Below are positions 22,411 to 35,550 of a DNA stretch of 64,000 bases, one piece after another. How positions within the stretch are numbered: position 1 is the stretch's first letter; every line of letters starts with the position of its first letter. The DNA comes from Glycine soja (taxonomy: Eukaryota > Streptophyta > Magnoliopsida > Fabales > Fabaceae). The DNA lies in the NCBI RefSeq assembly GCF_004193775.1, contig NC_041008.1:9006731-9070730 (forward strand), in the 5' to 3' direction. The notes below the pieces were generated by a model that was not told where the DNA came from, searched no databases, and saw nothing but the letters and a program-made list of their open reading frames with translations. Position numbers and translations under genes: made by a program.

Positions 22411-23928
22411 AAGAGTTAAATTGACAAATAAATTGAGTAATGGAAACAAAAAAAAGAAAAGTCAGTGTAGGTAATAGATCTAGTTTAGTAAAAGGGTAGA
22501 AAAAGATGGAAAAGGTGGACGTTTGAGTATAATTATTATTATTAATTCACTAGCCCACAAGCCTAATTAACCCAATCCCATAGTAGTTCAATGACAAACC
22601 TCCAAACTCAAATTGATTCAGGTCAGCTATCACATTATTAAATTTTGAAACCATCCAGTTTGACTATTAAATTGAATTTTTCATTAATTAAAAATGAATA
22701 TTAAATAAATATGAAAAATAAGAGTTAAATTGATAAATAAATTGAGTAACGGAAAAAAAGAAAAATCAATGTAGCTAATAGATCTAGTTTAGTAAAAGGG
22801 TGGAAAGAGATGGAAAAGGTTGACGTTTGAGTATAATTATTATGATTAATTCACTAACCCACAAGCCTAATTAACCCAATCCCATATTAGTTCAATGACA
22901 AACCTCCAAACTCAAATTGATTCAGGTCAGCTATCACATTATTAAATTTTGAAACCATCCAGTTTGACTATTAAATTGAATTTTTCATTAATTAAAAATG
23001 AATATTAAATAAATATGAAAAATAAGAGTTAAATTGATAAATAAATTGAGTAACGGAAAAAAAAGAAAAATCAATGTAGCTAATAGATCTAGTTTAGTAA
23101 AAGGGTGGAAAGAGATGGAAAAGGTTGACGTTTGAGTATAATTATTATGATTAATTCACTAACCCACAAGCCTAATTAACCCAATCCCATATTAGTTCAA
23201 TGACAAACCTCCAAACTCAAATTGATTCAGGTCAGCTATCACATTATTAAATTTTGAACCCATCCAGTTTGACTATTAAATTGAATTTTTCATTAATTAA
23301 AAATGAATATTAAATAAATATGAAAAATAAGAGTTAAATTGATAAATAAATTGAGTAACGGAAAAAAAGAAAAATCAATGTAGCTAATAGATCTAGTTTA
23401 GTAAAAGGGTGGAAAGAGATGGAAAAGGTTGACGTTTGAGTATAATTATTATGATTAATTCACTAACCCACAAGCCTAATTAACCCAATCCCATATTAGT
23501 TCAATGACAAACCTCCAAACTCAAATTGATTCAGGTCAGCTATCACATTATTAAATTTTGAACCCATCCAGTTTGACTATTAAATTGAATTTTTCATTAA
23601 TTAAAAATGAATATTAAATAAATATGAAAAATAAGAGTTAAATTGATAAATAAATTGAGTAACGGAAAAAAAGAAAAATCAATGTAGCTAATAGATCTAG
23701 TTTAGTAAAAGGGTGGAAAGAGATGGAAAAGGTTGACGTTTGAGTATAATTATTATGATTAATTCACTAACCCACAAGCCTAATTAACCCAATCCCATAT
23801 TAGTTCAATGACAAACCTCCAAACTCAAATTGATTCAGGTCAGCTATCACATTATTAAATTTTGAACCCATCTAATTGGACTATTAAATTGAATTTTTCA
23901 TTAATTAAAAATGAATATTAAATAAATT
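22411..23928. repeat. Tandem array, five units of about 304 bp
   Basis: The anchor AAGAGTTAAATTGA begins at 22411, 22720, 23024, 23329 and 23633, giving spacings of 309, 304, 305 and 304 bp. Units 2 to 5 are almost identical; unit 1 is more divergent, so the array expanded recently from its right side. Each unit includes TTGACGTTTGAGTATAATT and CTAATTAACCCAATCCCATA. There is no coding content. Confidence 0.92.
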
Positions 23929-24603
23929 TATTACATTAACTTATTAAGTAATTTTATGCATTAAAAGTGTAAAAAATATATTGTAAATAAGAACACAATT
24001 ATTTCAATAAATTATGTTAATTAATTTAAAAATCTTCTTAAAATTTACTTCATCTTTAATTAAGTTTATATATAGCTTTGAGCCATTGTTGGTTTACCAA
24101 AACAAGTTGAAAACCAAAAACCTAGCATTAATATTCAATAAAAGTAATTATTAGAGTAATTGAAAATTATAAAATGATCGAAAATAATAAATTATAATTT
24201 ATTTAAAAAGAATAAATAAATAAATAAATAAATAAATATATTAAAAATAAAAAATAAAAAAACTAGAATCTAATATTTTTAAAAATACTATTTCAAGTAA
24301 TATTTAAAAAAAAATACTAAAACCTAATAAAAATGTTTGTTTAGTAAGTAATCAAACAAGTTTTTTAACTGATAAAATTAATTAAAATATTTTAGCGAGC
24401 ATAGCATATATGTACATATTTCCCTAAAGACTATCTAAACAATAAAATAAAATTCACTGAACTTTTTTTTATCATACTTTATTAATTATTAGGCAATATG
24501 TTAATGTCACTAAACATGAGTTTCGTCTTTTTTATTAAATGATAGAATCATAAAAAAATCACATGAATTTTAAGTAATAAACAATTGCATTTTACAAAAA
24601 AAA
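23929..24603. other. AT-rich spacer, no gene seen
   Basis: Very AT-rich sequence with an (AAAT)n tract near 24211-24240 and many poly-A runs. Nothing coding is visible. Confidence 0.6.
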
Positions 24604-24837
24604 GAGATAGCAAGGAAAATGACTATAGTGGGGTTATGGTGTGTTCAACCAATTCCGCAAGATAGACCTACAATGAGCAAAGCAATAGATATGCTAGAAG
24701 GCAACATGAATTCCCTAGAAATGCCCCCAAAACCTGTTCTTTTTTCTCCAGCTAGATCGGTTCCCGAATTACCACTAGTTCATTGCAATCTGGGTAGATC
24801 TCTCAAATTATTTTGTAAAACAGATCGCTCAACATGA
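24604..24837 (+). pseudogene. LRK10L kinase C-terminal fragment
   Basis: The translation starts [18 protein letters not shown], then [20 protein letters not shown] and [14 protein letters not shown]. This is the end of the kinase domain and the tail seen in genes A and B. Everything upstream is absent, replaced by an A-rich junction. The normal stop is displaced and the frame runs on to 24837. The 3' flank (24945-25020) matches 4720-4800. Confidence 0.85.
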
Positions 24838-25024
24838 TTATGTTGTACTTTTAATTAATTTTGAAACAAAGTGGATGTCATACATGAGCAAACAAATTGA
24901 ATTCAAATGCTAGACCAAACTATGTGCTATGCATACTATGACATCTTTTACCCCACACATATATGTACTAATAATAAAAGAACAAGAAATTAAAAATTAA
25001 TTAAAAGTTTTTAAACACACACTA

Positions 25025-25880
25025 CTAAAAAAACTTATTTTTTATGATGCACATTCTAAGATGGTTATACGGAAATCGTCTTAGAATGTGACATGGTGAC
25101 ATTTCTGTAATTATTGAAAACTTAAACGAAGATGGGTTTCATGAAAGAACCATCTTCATATTTGTTCCCTAATAAAGCCCAATAAAGCAAACAATGTTTA
25201 CTAAGCTTGGTCATTTGAGTTTAGAGCCAAAATCTATGCCTCCTCCAAAGCGAATGGGGTGGATTGGAAGAGGAAAAGGCCACCATAGATCTAAAATAGA
25301 TATCATAGGATTAACGCTTTTATTCTCCATTGGATGTTCCCCCGAACACCCGAACCTATAATCTACCACCAATCCAACCCGTTTTCGCTCAGATCTAGGA
25401 CCTCGAGTAACCCTCCACGAAGTGAATAAGGTTGGGGTTTGTGATGGCTCTGACGATGATTCGGATGGCGATTAGGGTAGTGAAGGACCAGACCAACATA
25501 GGAATAGCCAAGGTCGCGAGCAACATGGCGCGAAAGATGGAGGTCACGATTTTGAAGGCGATGAGCCACGACGACGACCCTGCCAGTGACAAGTACATTA
25601 GGGAGATCTTGAACCTCATGTCTCACTCGTGTGACTACATCCATGCGTGTGTCACTGTCATGTCCAAGCGATTGGGTAAGACACATGATTGGATTGTGAC
25701 GCTTGTTAGTCGTCATCTATGACTAACTTTTGTATAGAAAATTTTTACAAAATGTATATATTTTTTCCAATTTATGGTTCTTTTTGTAAGATTGTAAATA
25801 TTTTCTTGTTTAGTTTAATCTTTGCTCAGTAGATGCTCTTCACATGGGATTAATGCAAATTTCACTTCATTTTCAGGCAA
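25025..25880. mobile_element. CACTA DNA transposon, left end, carrying a host gene fragment
   Basis: It begins CACTACTAAAAAAACTT and shares its subterminal sequence with the terminus at 2346. It contains the imperfect inverted pair ACATTCTAAGATGG / TCTTAGAATGT at 25050-25090. An ANTH-domain gene fragment follows about 420 bp in. No transposase and no right terminus are seen; the right side runs into a gypsy element near 25880, so the stated end is provisional. Confidence 0.65.
25444..25722 (+). pseudogene. ANTH-domain (AP180/CALM clathrin assembly protein) N-terminal fragment
   Basis: The 92-residue frame from the ATG at 25444 includes VVKDQTNIGIAKVASNMA, SHDDDPASDKYIREILNLM, HACVTVMSKRLGKT and HDWIV. 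This is the conserved start of the ANTH domain of plant AP180-like clathrin assembly proteins, which bind phosphoinositides and clathrin. An ANTH domain is roughly 270-280 residues, so under a third is present. The frame leaves the family after DWIV and stops. The normally conserved second residues and the MAPDLE block are altered. It is most simply explained as a fragment captured by the surrounding CACTA element. Whether it is transcribed is unknown. Confidence 0.8.
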
Positions 25881-26127
25881 AAAGGTGTAAATTTGGAAAG
25901 TGTTGCAGCTGGTGTCTCGCTAAGCCTAGGACATGCGCTTAGCGAGTATCGTCCGCTAAGCGAGACATTAGCCTGCTTAGCAAGTAAGAGGAATCTTGAA
26001 GGGAATTTTCCATGCAAGCATGTGCTTGGCACGTCATCAGCTCGCCCAGCGAGACATCACACGCGTTCGGTACACTTGCCAGTTAGATTTTTCATCCATA
26101 ATAACAAGTAGTATAGGGGAGTGAACA
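25881..26127 (+). repeat. 5'-truncated LTR of a gypsy element
   Basis: It holds several CGCTTAGCGAG / CGCTAAGCGAG palindromic motifs and ends GTGAACA, eight bases before a primer-binding site. The expected LTR start was not found, so the left part is missing or unrecognised. Confidence 0.55.
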
Positions 26128-26134
26128 AGTATTT

Positions 26135-26152
26135 TGGCGCCATTGTCGGGGA
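26135..26152 (+). other. Primer-binding site of the decayed gypsy element
   Basis: TGGCGCCATTGTCGGGGA differs by two bases from the site at 19295-19312 and is of the same tRNA-Asp type. It sets the plus orientation of the element. Confidence 0.8.
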
Positions 26153-26391
26153 ACTTCTTTCCATTTGGGAAGTTTAGTTCAGTTTGTAGGCATTAATTCT
26201 TTATTCTTTAATTCATTGTTTTTGTGAATATTTAGTTAGTACAGAATTTATTTTTCTCTTGAATTGGTTAACCACTATTCTTGTTAGTGCTTTATATGCG
26301 TCGTAGATCTTCTATAGGTGGTTTGGTTGATTTAGATTGGGAGATTGAAGCTGCTTGCAGAAGAAACAATGTAGAAAGGTGAAGAAATTTT

Positions 26392-28803
26392 TTGCAGAAA
26401 AAGGCAGTACCAGTTCTAGAGGAGCCTTGTTCATCAGAGTCATCTTCTACTTTCCCACAAACGAAGGAATCTCATACAGGTGCATCTGAAGCTCACAGGA
26501 TGGCTGAAGATCAACCTCGCAGAGTCACCCTTGAGGACTATTCTAGTTCTACTATGCCACAATTCTTTACAAGCATTGCATGACTAGAAGTTTAGGCACA
26601 CAACATCACATACCCTCATTCTTTAATTCAGTTGATACAAGGAAATTTATTTTATGATCTACCCAATGAGGACCCATATGCATATTTGGCAACATATATT
26701 GAGATATACAACACTATCAAGATTGTCGGTGTGCCAGAAGATGCAATTAGGCTGAGCTTGTTCTCATTTTCATTATTTGGAAAAGCCAAGAGATGGTTGT
26801 AGTCATTCAAGGGCAACAGTTTGAAGACTTGGGATGAGGTTGTTGAGAAATTTCTGAAAAAGTATTTTCCTGAGTCAAAAACTACAGAGGGAAAGGCTGC
26901 AATTTCTTCATTTCATCAGTTTCCCGATGAGTCATTGAGTGAAGCATTAGAACGATTCTATAGCTTGCTGCGGAAAACTCCCACTCACGGATTCTCTGAG
27001 CCTATCCAGCTTAATATCTTCATTGATGGGTTAAGGCCACAGTCAAAGCAGTTACTTGACACTTCTATAGGGGGCAAAATTAAATTGAAGACCCCAGAAG
27101 AGGCAATGGAATTAATTGAGAACATGACTACTAGTGATCACGCTATCTTGCGTGACAGGACACATCATCCCACCAAGAGAAGTTTATTAAAGCTTTCCTC
27201 ACAGGATGCTTTGTTGGCACAGAACAAGTTTCTATCCAAGCAACTTGAGACCTTAATGGAGACATTAAGTAAGTTGCCAACTCAATTAAATGCTAGTCAA
27301 CTTTCACCCTCTGTTGTTTTGCAAGTTGCAGGTTTCACTATTTGTGGTGGAGCTCACGAGTCTGGTTGTTGTATTCCTACTGATGAGACTGCACATGAAG
27401 TAAATTACATGGGGAATCAGCCAAGACCAAATTTTAATGTAGGTAGATACTCAGGATTTCAACATGGTCAAAACTACAACCAGCAACAAGGACAGTGGAG
27501 ATCTCATCCTGGTAACCTGTTCAACAATGACCAGGGTGGACCTTCCAATAGGCCACAACAACAATGGCCTAACCTATATGAGAGAACCACAAGGCTGGAA
27601 GAGACTCTTGCTCAGTTTTTGTAGGTTTCTATGTCAAATCATAAGAGCACAGAGTCGGTCATAAAAAATCCCTAGATCCAGGTGGAATAGTTGGCCAAGA
27701 AACTGGCAGACAATCATTCAAGCAGTTTTTGAGCTAATACAGAAAAGAATTTGAAGGAGGAGTGTAAGGCTATCATGACCAGCGATAGGAGAGTCATTCT
27801 TGATGAAGATGAGGGGAGATAAGTTGATGAGAACCCAAAATTAGTTGCTAAATAAGAGAAAGAAGAAAAAAAGGAAGAGGAAGATGACCAGCTGAAGGAG
27901 GGACCAATAATTGATGAAAGGAAAGAAATAAGTGAAGAGAAGAAGAAAGAAAAACAAAAACAAAAACAAAAAGAAGAAAATGAAAAAGAGAAAGAGGATG
28001 AAGAGAAGAAGGAGAGTAAGAGTGAGTGTGCCCGTGAGAAGAAAAAGAAGGCAGCTCTAGCTGAAGGGAAAGAGGTGTCATACCCATTGGTACCCTCAAA
28101 GAAGGACAAGGAACGACATCTAGCTCGGTTCCTTGATATCTTCAAGAAATTGGAGATTAAACTGCCCTTCGGAGAGGCCTTGCAACAAATGTCACTCTAC
28201 TCTAAATTCTTGAAAGACATGCTAGCGCGAAAAAACAAGTATATTCATAGTGACACCATTGTTGTGGAGGGAAATTGTAGTGCAGTGATTCAACGCATCC
28301 TTCCACCTAATCACAAAGATCCAAGAAGTGTCACTATACCATGCTCTATTGGTGTTGTGTCTGTTGGGAAGGCTCTTATTGACTTAGGAGCCAACATTAA
28401 TTTGATGCCACTCTCCATGTGTCGGAGAATAGGAAAGCTGGAGATAATGCCAACAAGAATGACGCTGCAGTTAGTGGCCCGCTCCATCACCAGGCCTTAT
28501 GGAGTGATAGAAGATGTATTGGTCCGAGTAAAACATTTCACCTTCCCAGCTAATTTTACTGTTATGGACATCGAAGAGGACTCTGAGATTCCTTTAATCT
28601 TGGGACGTCCCTTCATGCTGACCACCAGTTGCATGGTAGACATGAGGAAGAGAAAGCTTGAGATGGGAATTGCTGATCAGAAGATTAGCTTTGATCTATT
28701 TGATGAAGAAAAGCAATTGCTGGACCAGAATGTTTGTTTGCAGGTGAAGGAGTTTGAGGAAGAGGTTCTGGAGGTTGGAACCAAGTTTGACCCTGACCCA
28801 TGA
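26392..28803 (+). pseudogene. Decayed Ty3/gypsy gag-protease gene
   Basis: The gag begins around MAEDQPRRVTLEDYSS and is broken by stops at 26581 and about 26800. It then runs open from 26821 (TWDEVVEKFLKKYFPESKT) to 27624. After further stops, a Lys/Glu-rich linker (27855 on) leads into a retropepsin-like protease. The protease has ALIDLGANINLMPLSM with the plant-type DLGA active site and LILGRPFM. The last frame stops at 28801-28803. No reverse transcriptase, RNase H or integrase follows; instead come GCGCTTACTGGGAGGCAACC and an LTR-like region. It is probably a non-autonomous relative of the element at 15005, retaining the protease that element lost. Confidence 0.85.
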
Positions 28804-28955
28804 AGAACTATGTGTCAAGCCAATGACGTTAAATGAGCGCTTACTGGGAGGCAACCCAACCTTTTTTAATTCTCTTTCATTGCATCTAGTCAGAGTTTGC
28901 TTGTTTGTGATTGTATAAGCCATTTATCAGCATGTTTTGCATTAACATAAGGGGT

Positions 28956-29620
28956 TGATTAAGCTTCTATGAAGTTGTGGATGAAAAATAACTTAGAAAT
29001 TTTTTTTAGTCATCCACTCGCTAAGCGCATCCTACGTGCTAAGTGAATCTTTCTTCATGCGCTAAGCGAGCCATTGCTTATGCTAAGCGCACCAACCCGT
29101 GTTCATTGGCTGAAAGGGCCTTGCTAAGCGAGCCATGTGCGCTAAGCCCAAACATTTCTTTGGAATTTCATGTTTTGGACTCGAGTTAAGCGAGTCATCT
29201 CGCCAAGCGCACAACTTCATCTTGCTAAGTGCTCACATGCGTTAAGCACAATTCTCTCTTTGTTTGAACATATATGAGAATTTGGCCCAACGGGTCAGCC
29301 CGCTAAGCCCAAATATTTCTCTGGTTTGGAATTGCGCTAAGCGAGACACTCTCGCTAAGTGAGCCCATCTACTGCATCTGGAAGCAAGTTAATTCACTAA
29401 GCCGGCCCATGGCCCGCTAAGCGTGAGTTGCAGACCAATTAGAGTTGTAGAACTTGCTAAATGCAACTCTTCGCGCTAAGCCCAAATCTTTCTCTAGAAA
29501 TTTCAATTTTTGCATTCGGCTAAGCGAGTATGCCCAGTAAGCGCATGAATCTGAAAACTCAACCGTCACCGAGTGCTCACTTAGCAAGTCCATGCGCTAA
29601 GCGAGGCATTCGAAACTGCC
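28956..29620 (+). repeat. Probable 3' LTR region, rich in CGCTAAGCG motifs
   Basis: It starts TGATTAAGC directly after a purine run (AAGGGG) and contains about twenty variants of CGCTAAGCGAG / GCGCTAAGC over 600 bp. The matching 5' LTR is truncated, so the LTR limits and a target duplication cannot be confirmed. Confidence 0.5.
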
Positions 29621-29910
29621 AAAAAAACAAAAGGCTTTACTGCCCTTGGGCAATTACTTTTTCTGCATTCCTTCATATTCCTTCACCTTCTCTCATTTCA
29701 CTCTACATTGCACTTCCATTTTCTTTGTTTGCATCTCTGCTTCCATTTGCTTTCAACCTCAACAATCCAAGTAATTTTTCTCAACTTTGTTTTTATTTTC
29801 TTAGTTTTTGAGCTTTAGAATAGATAACTTAGTTTATTGTTCAAAGTTTTGATTTAGTTTACTGTTCAAAGTTTTTGAGCTTTAAAATAGATAACTTTAG
29901 AACAAATAAT

Positions 29911-30920
29911 AAATTTAAAATAAAGATAGAAGATAAGGTAAAGGTTTAAAATAAAAGATAAAAGGTTTAAAGATAAAAATAGAAGATAAAGAAAAAAGAT
30001 AAGATAAGAAAGATAAAAGATTAAGATAAAGATAAAAAAAAGATAAATTCAAGATATGATCATGTTGGGACCTGGCCTGCCTTGTTTGCCTAAGATGTAT
30101 GAATTTATGATTTTTCTTTATCAATTTAGGTGATTTTATTCTACCCACATATGTTCATTTACTTGTCCCTGATTCCTCATGATGACAAACATATTTTATT
30201 TATCTATCTCCCAAATTCCTTTGCAAAGACTCAACAAATAAAATGCATGAAGTACAAATTTTAGATGTTTGCAAGAATGCATGAGCATAAAATAATCATT
30301 TTATGTCTAGTAATGACTTTCTTATGAAATCATTTCTTTTTGTTTTACTAGAAGTTATCATCTTCCGAGTGTCTAATCCATAAAACTAATGCATACATAT
30401 TTTTAAATCTTATTTAGAAGTTACCATCTCCCGAGCGTCTAACCCCTAAAAGAATATAAAGATGAATAATGCAAGATAAGAGCAAAAAATATAATAGAAT
30501 AGAAAACACCTGGTATTGCATTGATAAATAGTGAAGAGTACATCATACATCGTTTTGGCTTTTAGGCCTGCTAGTCCCTAACTAGGGGTTTAGCCACTCA
30601 TGGCGGGGTGAAAAAAAGAAAGGGAGTAAATGAAACCCCTACCAGAGGGGGTTCTGTGTTGTGGTTGTTGTGTTTATGCTTGGCTTGACTCCCTTTTTAT
30701 ATTTGTTGTAATGGACTTGGGCTTGATGCTAAAAATCTTACTTTTTGATATTTTCTCGATTTTTTTCTGTTTTAATCTATCCTTTTCATATTTGCAAGCC
30801 ATAAATAATAAAAATATCAATTCCTACCATTTAAGCCAAAAATAATTGTTAAATAAATATTTTTAAAGATATTTCAATATATTTTTATAATAAAAAATAG
30901 CTCATATTTAGCCGTTATCA
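29911..30920 (-). repeat. Truncated LTR of the gag-only element family
   Basis: It follows the order of 15140-16423: GATAAAAGAT repeats, CCTTGTTTGCCTAAGATGTA, CTCCCGAGCGTCTAACCCCT, TGATAAATAGTGAAGAGTAC, and an end GCCGTTATCA. It lacks the first 100 bp or so and most of the GC-rich block. It is more divergent than the two LTRs at 15-20 kb, hence older. Duplicon 1 copy 2 starts at its right edge. Confidence 0.8.
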
Positions 30921-30922
30921 GA

Positions 30923-33900
30923 CACCTAGGAGTACATGATAAGACAAAACACACACTAGTAAGTCAGGTCACTTTTACTAGGTAAAATCATAGGGAGACC
31001 AATCAGGTTCATGCTGGTTTGCGAGAATGTTCCAACCATGTGAGATCGGCACATACTTAAAGGAGCACTCAAACCGGGTGTATTTACCCCGAAGACCTAA
31101 ACTCCGAAGAGTCCGTCAGAGCCTCTCCCTCTTAATTCAAGTCCAACCCAGAAAATATTTTAGCACATAAACTCTATCTATGAATTGTACAAAACACGCG
31201 ACTCTTCAATTGTTTTCAAAATAATTTTATCTTACCGCGCTTGTGATTAAACTCGTCCGGTCCCCACAATGATTCCTATTACAATACTCATTGCATATTA
31301 ACTTGTCGCCCTTAAAGGGTCTTATACTCGTGTGATTATATGATTTGTAGCTCACAACTCAATGCATACATATATTACAAGTTAATACATACTCAATTTA
31401 CCTCAGCCTCAATCACAATGTTATAATCCCAAAGTAGCATGTTATCACACCTCATGAATCATATACACTTCACTTATGAACTATGCAATACACACAACTA
31501 CTCAATTATTTTTAAAATCATTTTACCTCGTCAAGCCACAAAGTAATTCAACTCGTCGGGTTTCTATAGTGGATTCCATCACAATACTCATCGCGCAAAA
31601 ACTCATTGCCCTTAAAGGGTCTTACAATTGTGTTATAGAGTTCATAACTCATAACTCAATACATATAACATCTCAATACACATGTATATCACCATTCATC
31701 ACAAGTTCAATTTGTCACTTACTCACAATTTGAATCATCATTCCATAATCTTAATATAAAAAGTTATACAAAAACGTTTTTCACAACATGGAGAGTAAAA
31801 CCCCTCAAATAATTTCTCACTATCATATTAAAATAAATGAATCAAAATCATAGGTCAAAAATATGAAACAACAAGAACATTCAATTTTATGAACCGATTC
31901 GCATCAGGACATCAATTGGTCCGTCAAACAAAAAAATATTGTATTTATAATTGTAAAAGAAAATTATAATTCAATAAACATCCTAAAATAAGCCTCAATT
32001 TAATCCTCTAAGGATCCCTATTCATGTTCATCCTAACCCCAATTGCAATGAATTCATCCCTTACCTGTAAAACAACTCATGTGTGCAATTCGACAGTGAT
32101 AGTAGTGTCTCTAATAGTTCCCTAAGATTCCTCAAGCTTTTTCCTAGCCTCCATTTCGCTGTCAACGTGCGAAACTAATTTATCTCTGCAGAAACATTAT
32201 TTCACAAATCTCAACGGTGAGACTGTGCGAAAATGAGTTGCAAATGTGATGTTCAAAATTCACAATGATCCAACGATTAAGGAGTTTGGGATCATAGTTT
32301 TATTGGTACAAATTTGAGTGTATGCGGGAAAAGAGAAAACTCAGTGTGAGGGAAATTTCTTCCACCATAAACATTATCTTGAAAATTCCAACAATGGATG
32401 TGTGCGAAAATAAGTTTTGAACCTCATGTTCAAATTTCACGACAGTCTAACAGTTAACGAGTCTTAGATCGTCATTTTACTTAGACATATTTAAGTGTAT
32501 GCGGGAAAAAGAGAGGATTTTGAGAGAGAAAGAAAGAAAAACAAAATTTGTGAGGAAGAGAAAGCATATAAATGTATCGTCAATCTGAAACATGACTTCT
32601 TTATTTATAGCTAGAGTACTCTCAGCTTATTTTATATTTACTCTATTTATTTTATAAAAAAGAATTGTATTTTATTTTCTATCAAATGAATAAATAAATT
32701 TTTTTTTTATATTTTCTTTCAAACTATTATTTTAATTAATAAATTTAATTCTTCCTATTTATTTAATTAGAAAAACATAATCATTTTTCTAAAATTCTAT
32801 TTATTTTAAAATAAAAATTATTTTTAATTTATTTTACGAAAAATAAAATGTTATAAAGAACCTATTAATTAATTTGCTTATTGACACCACCAAAGATAGA
32901 CCTTGGATATGAGCTATCAAGAAGAAACCACCTGATTAAGAGTTGAAAAAATGTGTAGTCAATGACTAATAACTCAAGTTTTTCTCTTAGAGCATCTTCA
33001 ATAGATGTAATTTAAGTAATTTTTTTAATACTTTTATCTTATTTAATTGATCCCTTTAATGTCACATCATAGTTAAAACGTTCATATATATTTTGTTTTA
33101 ATGATATAGTTTTAAGTAAAACGTACTCTTAAATTATTTTCTTAAATAATAAGAAAATATTTTTTATTCATAAGCAATTGTTGCTTATATAAGCAAACAG
33201 TGCTTAATTTTAAGGAATTCAATATAACACATAGATTACCTCTGATGGTAAAAAAAAAAAAATGGATGTCTAAAAATAAACAACTTGATAAAGAATGTTG
33301 AAGATGTTCCAAGTCAGGTCAACAAACGTAACTATGACTCAATTTTTTATTAATTCATATTTATCAAGCAACAGGTTTGATAAATTTTAAGTAGGAGAAA
33401 CTTAGGAGATTCAGATAAATTTAGTCCACAACATTTTGAGAGGGAGGAGGATGATGGCATCCGCAAATGGTGGAATTGAGCTTTAGAGCAGACAACTGAG
33501 GATGATGAGGCCGAAATTCAAGGAGGCAACAATGCATGGCACCAATCAATACTCTAATGTAGTAGAGATGAAGCTAATTACCATAAAGACACGATTATGT
33601 GGAATTTGCTCAATCAGATAAAAGAGGGGAGGAAGCAATTAATGGACCGGTTATTGTGCCATTAATTACTCTGCAAGCAATAAACCAATGTGAATGAGTA
33701 GTAACAATGAATTGAATGCAACAAAAAAGAAAGAAAAAACTGATGATACAGTCTGTACGCAAGTCAACACCCGAGACTTATACGGACCATCAGAGGACGA
33801 CAAAGTTTAAGTTAGACTTATCATTATAACCTAAAATAAAAACAAAATAAGTAAGCACTATAATGAAAAAATAATTATAATTTTATATGATTTTTTTATT

Positions 33901-35550
33901 TATTTCTTTTTACAATTTATATATATATATGATTTCCTGCGACACTTAGCTCAACTTTATCATTTTGTATGCGTTGAAACTCGTCGTCTTTCCACATGTT
34001 CCGCACTCTCCTTCTCTTCCTCTTCTGCCCAACGGCCACACTTCTTCTTGCAAGTAGCAGTGATGTCAATTTAAACATTTCATCTGTGTTTAAGGGTATG
34101 TATTCCTTTGTAATAACATATAATTTAACTTCTTTAAATAAACTTCTCGAGAAGAAAATAAGAAATAAACAAATGAAATGAAATTCTTGCATATAAATCA
34201 TAGTTAATATGAGAGCAAGCTTCTGCATATTAACTTATACATAAGTTAATGCTAATTTATGAGAAAAATATATTTTTTCTCTTCTCTCAGTGTTTATAGA
34301 AAAGTTTATCTAACTTAACATATACATGCATGCAACCACATATCAGCAGGAATTGTACATTCGCTGAGTTGAGTTTTTCTTTTTTAACATTTGGTTTTCT
34401 CATAGTTAAGCTTTATATATATATGGGCCCTAAGGCCCTCGTAACACTCAAACTGGAGCAAGACAAGAGAAAAAATTGTCGACAAAGAGAGTAAGGGGCG
34501 CCCCACTAAACTCGATTATGTCTTCATGGCGAACAATGATAGGAAAAGTACGTTATTTTGTAGGATTTTAATTTGCTTGATTCTAAATACCCACATTTAA
34601 TGTTTATTGTTTGAGAAAATATTATATGAATTTGTTATTTAATCTGTGTTTGTAATAAGTTGTTAATTTTTTTTAATAAATATCTTATTATATCAATCAT
34701 AATTTTTTATTAGATATCCATATAATTTATTTTTATTACAATGATAATAAATAAAAATTAAGCATGTTTAAGTGTAATATACTTTAGGAGAAGAAATATA
34801 CTTTACTATTTAAATAATAATGTTGAAAGAAATAAAAAAAAATGAGATGTTTAATATAAAACAAGAATAAATCTTAAAATTTTCACTCTCATAAAAATAT
34901 TTAGATTTAAAGTTTAAAAAAGCATGTAGTGTCCATGTAACATATTTTACACTATTAAATAATTATACATTATTTTTTAAATACTTTTAATGTAATTATT
35001 TTAAAATTCAACAAATTATCATACAAAACAATTAGTAATTAGATAATAATATAAATATATTTACACTACTATCATCATATATTATTTATTCTTAAATTCA
35101 ATATATATAAAAATTGATTGTTAACCCAAAAAAATTGTAAACAGATTGCAATAGTAGCTATGACACACGCTTAACGGCAAGTAATAGCGGTGATTCTCCT
35201 AACGTGCTACGATCACTGGAGGAAACTAATGCAACAGGTGTGGATTTTTCTTTCTTCTAAGAATAAATGGTCAATTTGGTTCATGTAGTTTACATTTATT
35301 GACAATTTTATCTCTGTATTATAAAAATTATTTATTTAACCTACAAATATCAAATCAAATATCATGACAATTTAATACAGCTGTTAAGATCTTTCCATCT
35401 CCCTTAACACACATAGCCTACACGACTCACACTCATCCACATGACAAAGCAAGTGTGCAGAATAGCTTTTCTCGTCATTGTAGACTAAATTGTTACTTTT
35501 TTTTTAATGTATTGATTTTTAAAGTAATAAACATAATGGCTATACACAAA
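30923..35550. repeat. Duplicon 1, copy 2 (matches 5366-9876)
   Basis: Collinear with 5366-9876: the same repeat-rich segment (30923-32880), upstream region and exons 1-3, here of gene B. Similarity ends after CACAAATGA at about 35550, where this copy continues into gene B intron 3 and the other switches to sequence resembling gene C. Confidence 0.85.

Noticed and set aside
22411..23928. Regular repeats considered as a CRISPR array
   Set aside because: The unit is about 304 bp of continuous tandem repeat without unique spacers, in a plant genome.
25363..25716. 117-residue minus-strand open frame
   Set aside because: It is antisense to the ANTH fragment, whose plus-strand frame matches a known domain. 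The antisense frame has no family features.
27714..28145. Ser/Phe-rich minus-strand open frame
   Set aside because: It is the reverse complement of the Lys/Glu-rich gag-protease linker and low in complexity.
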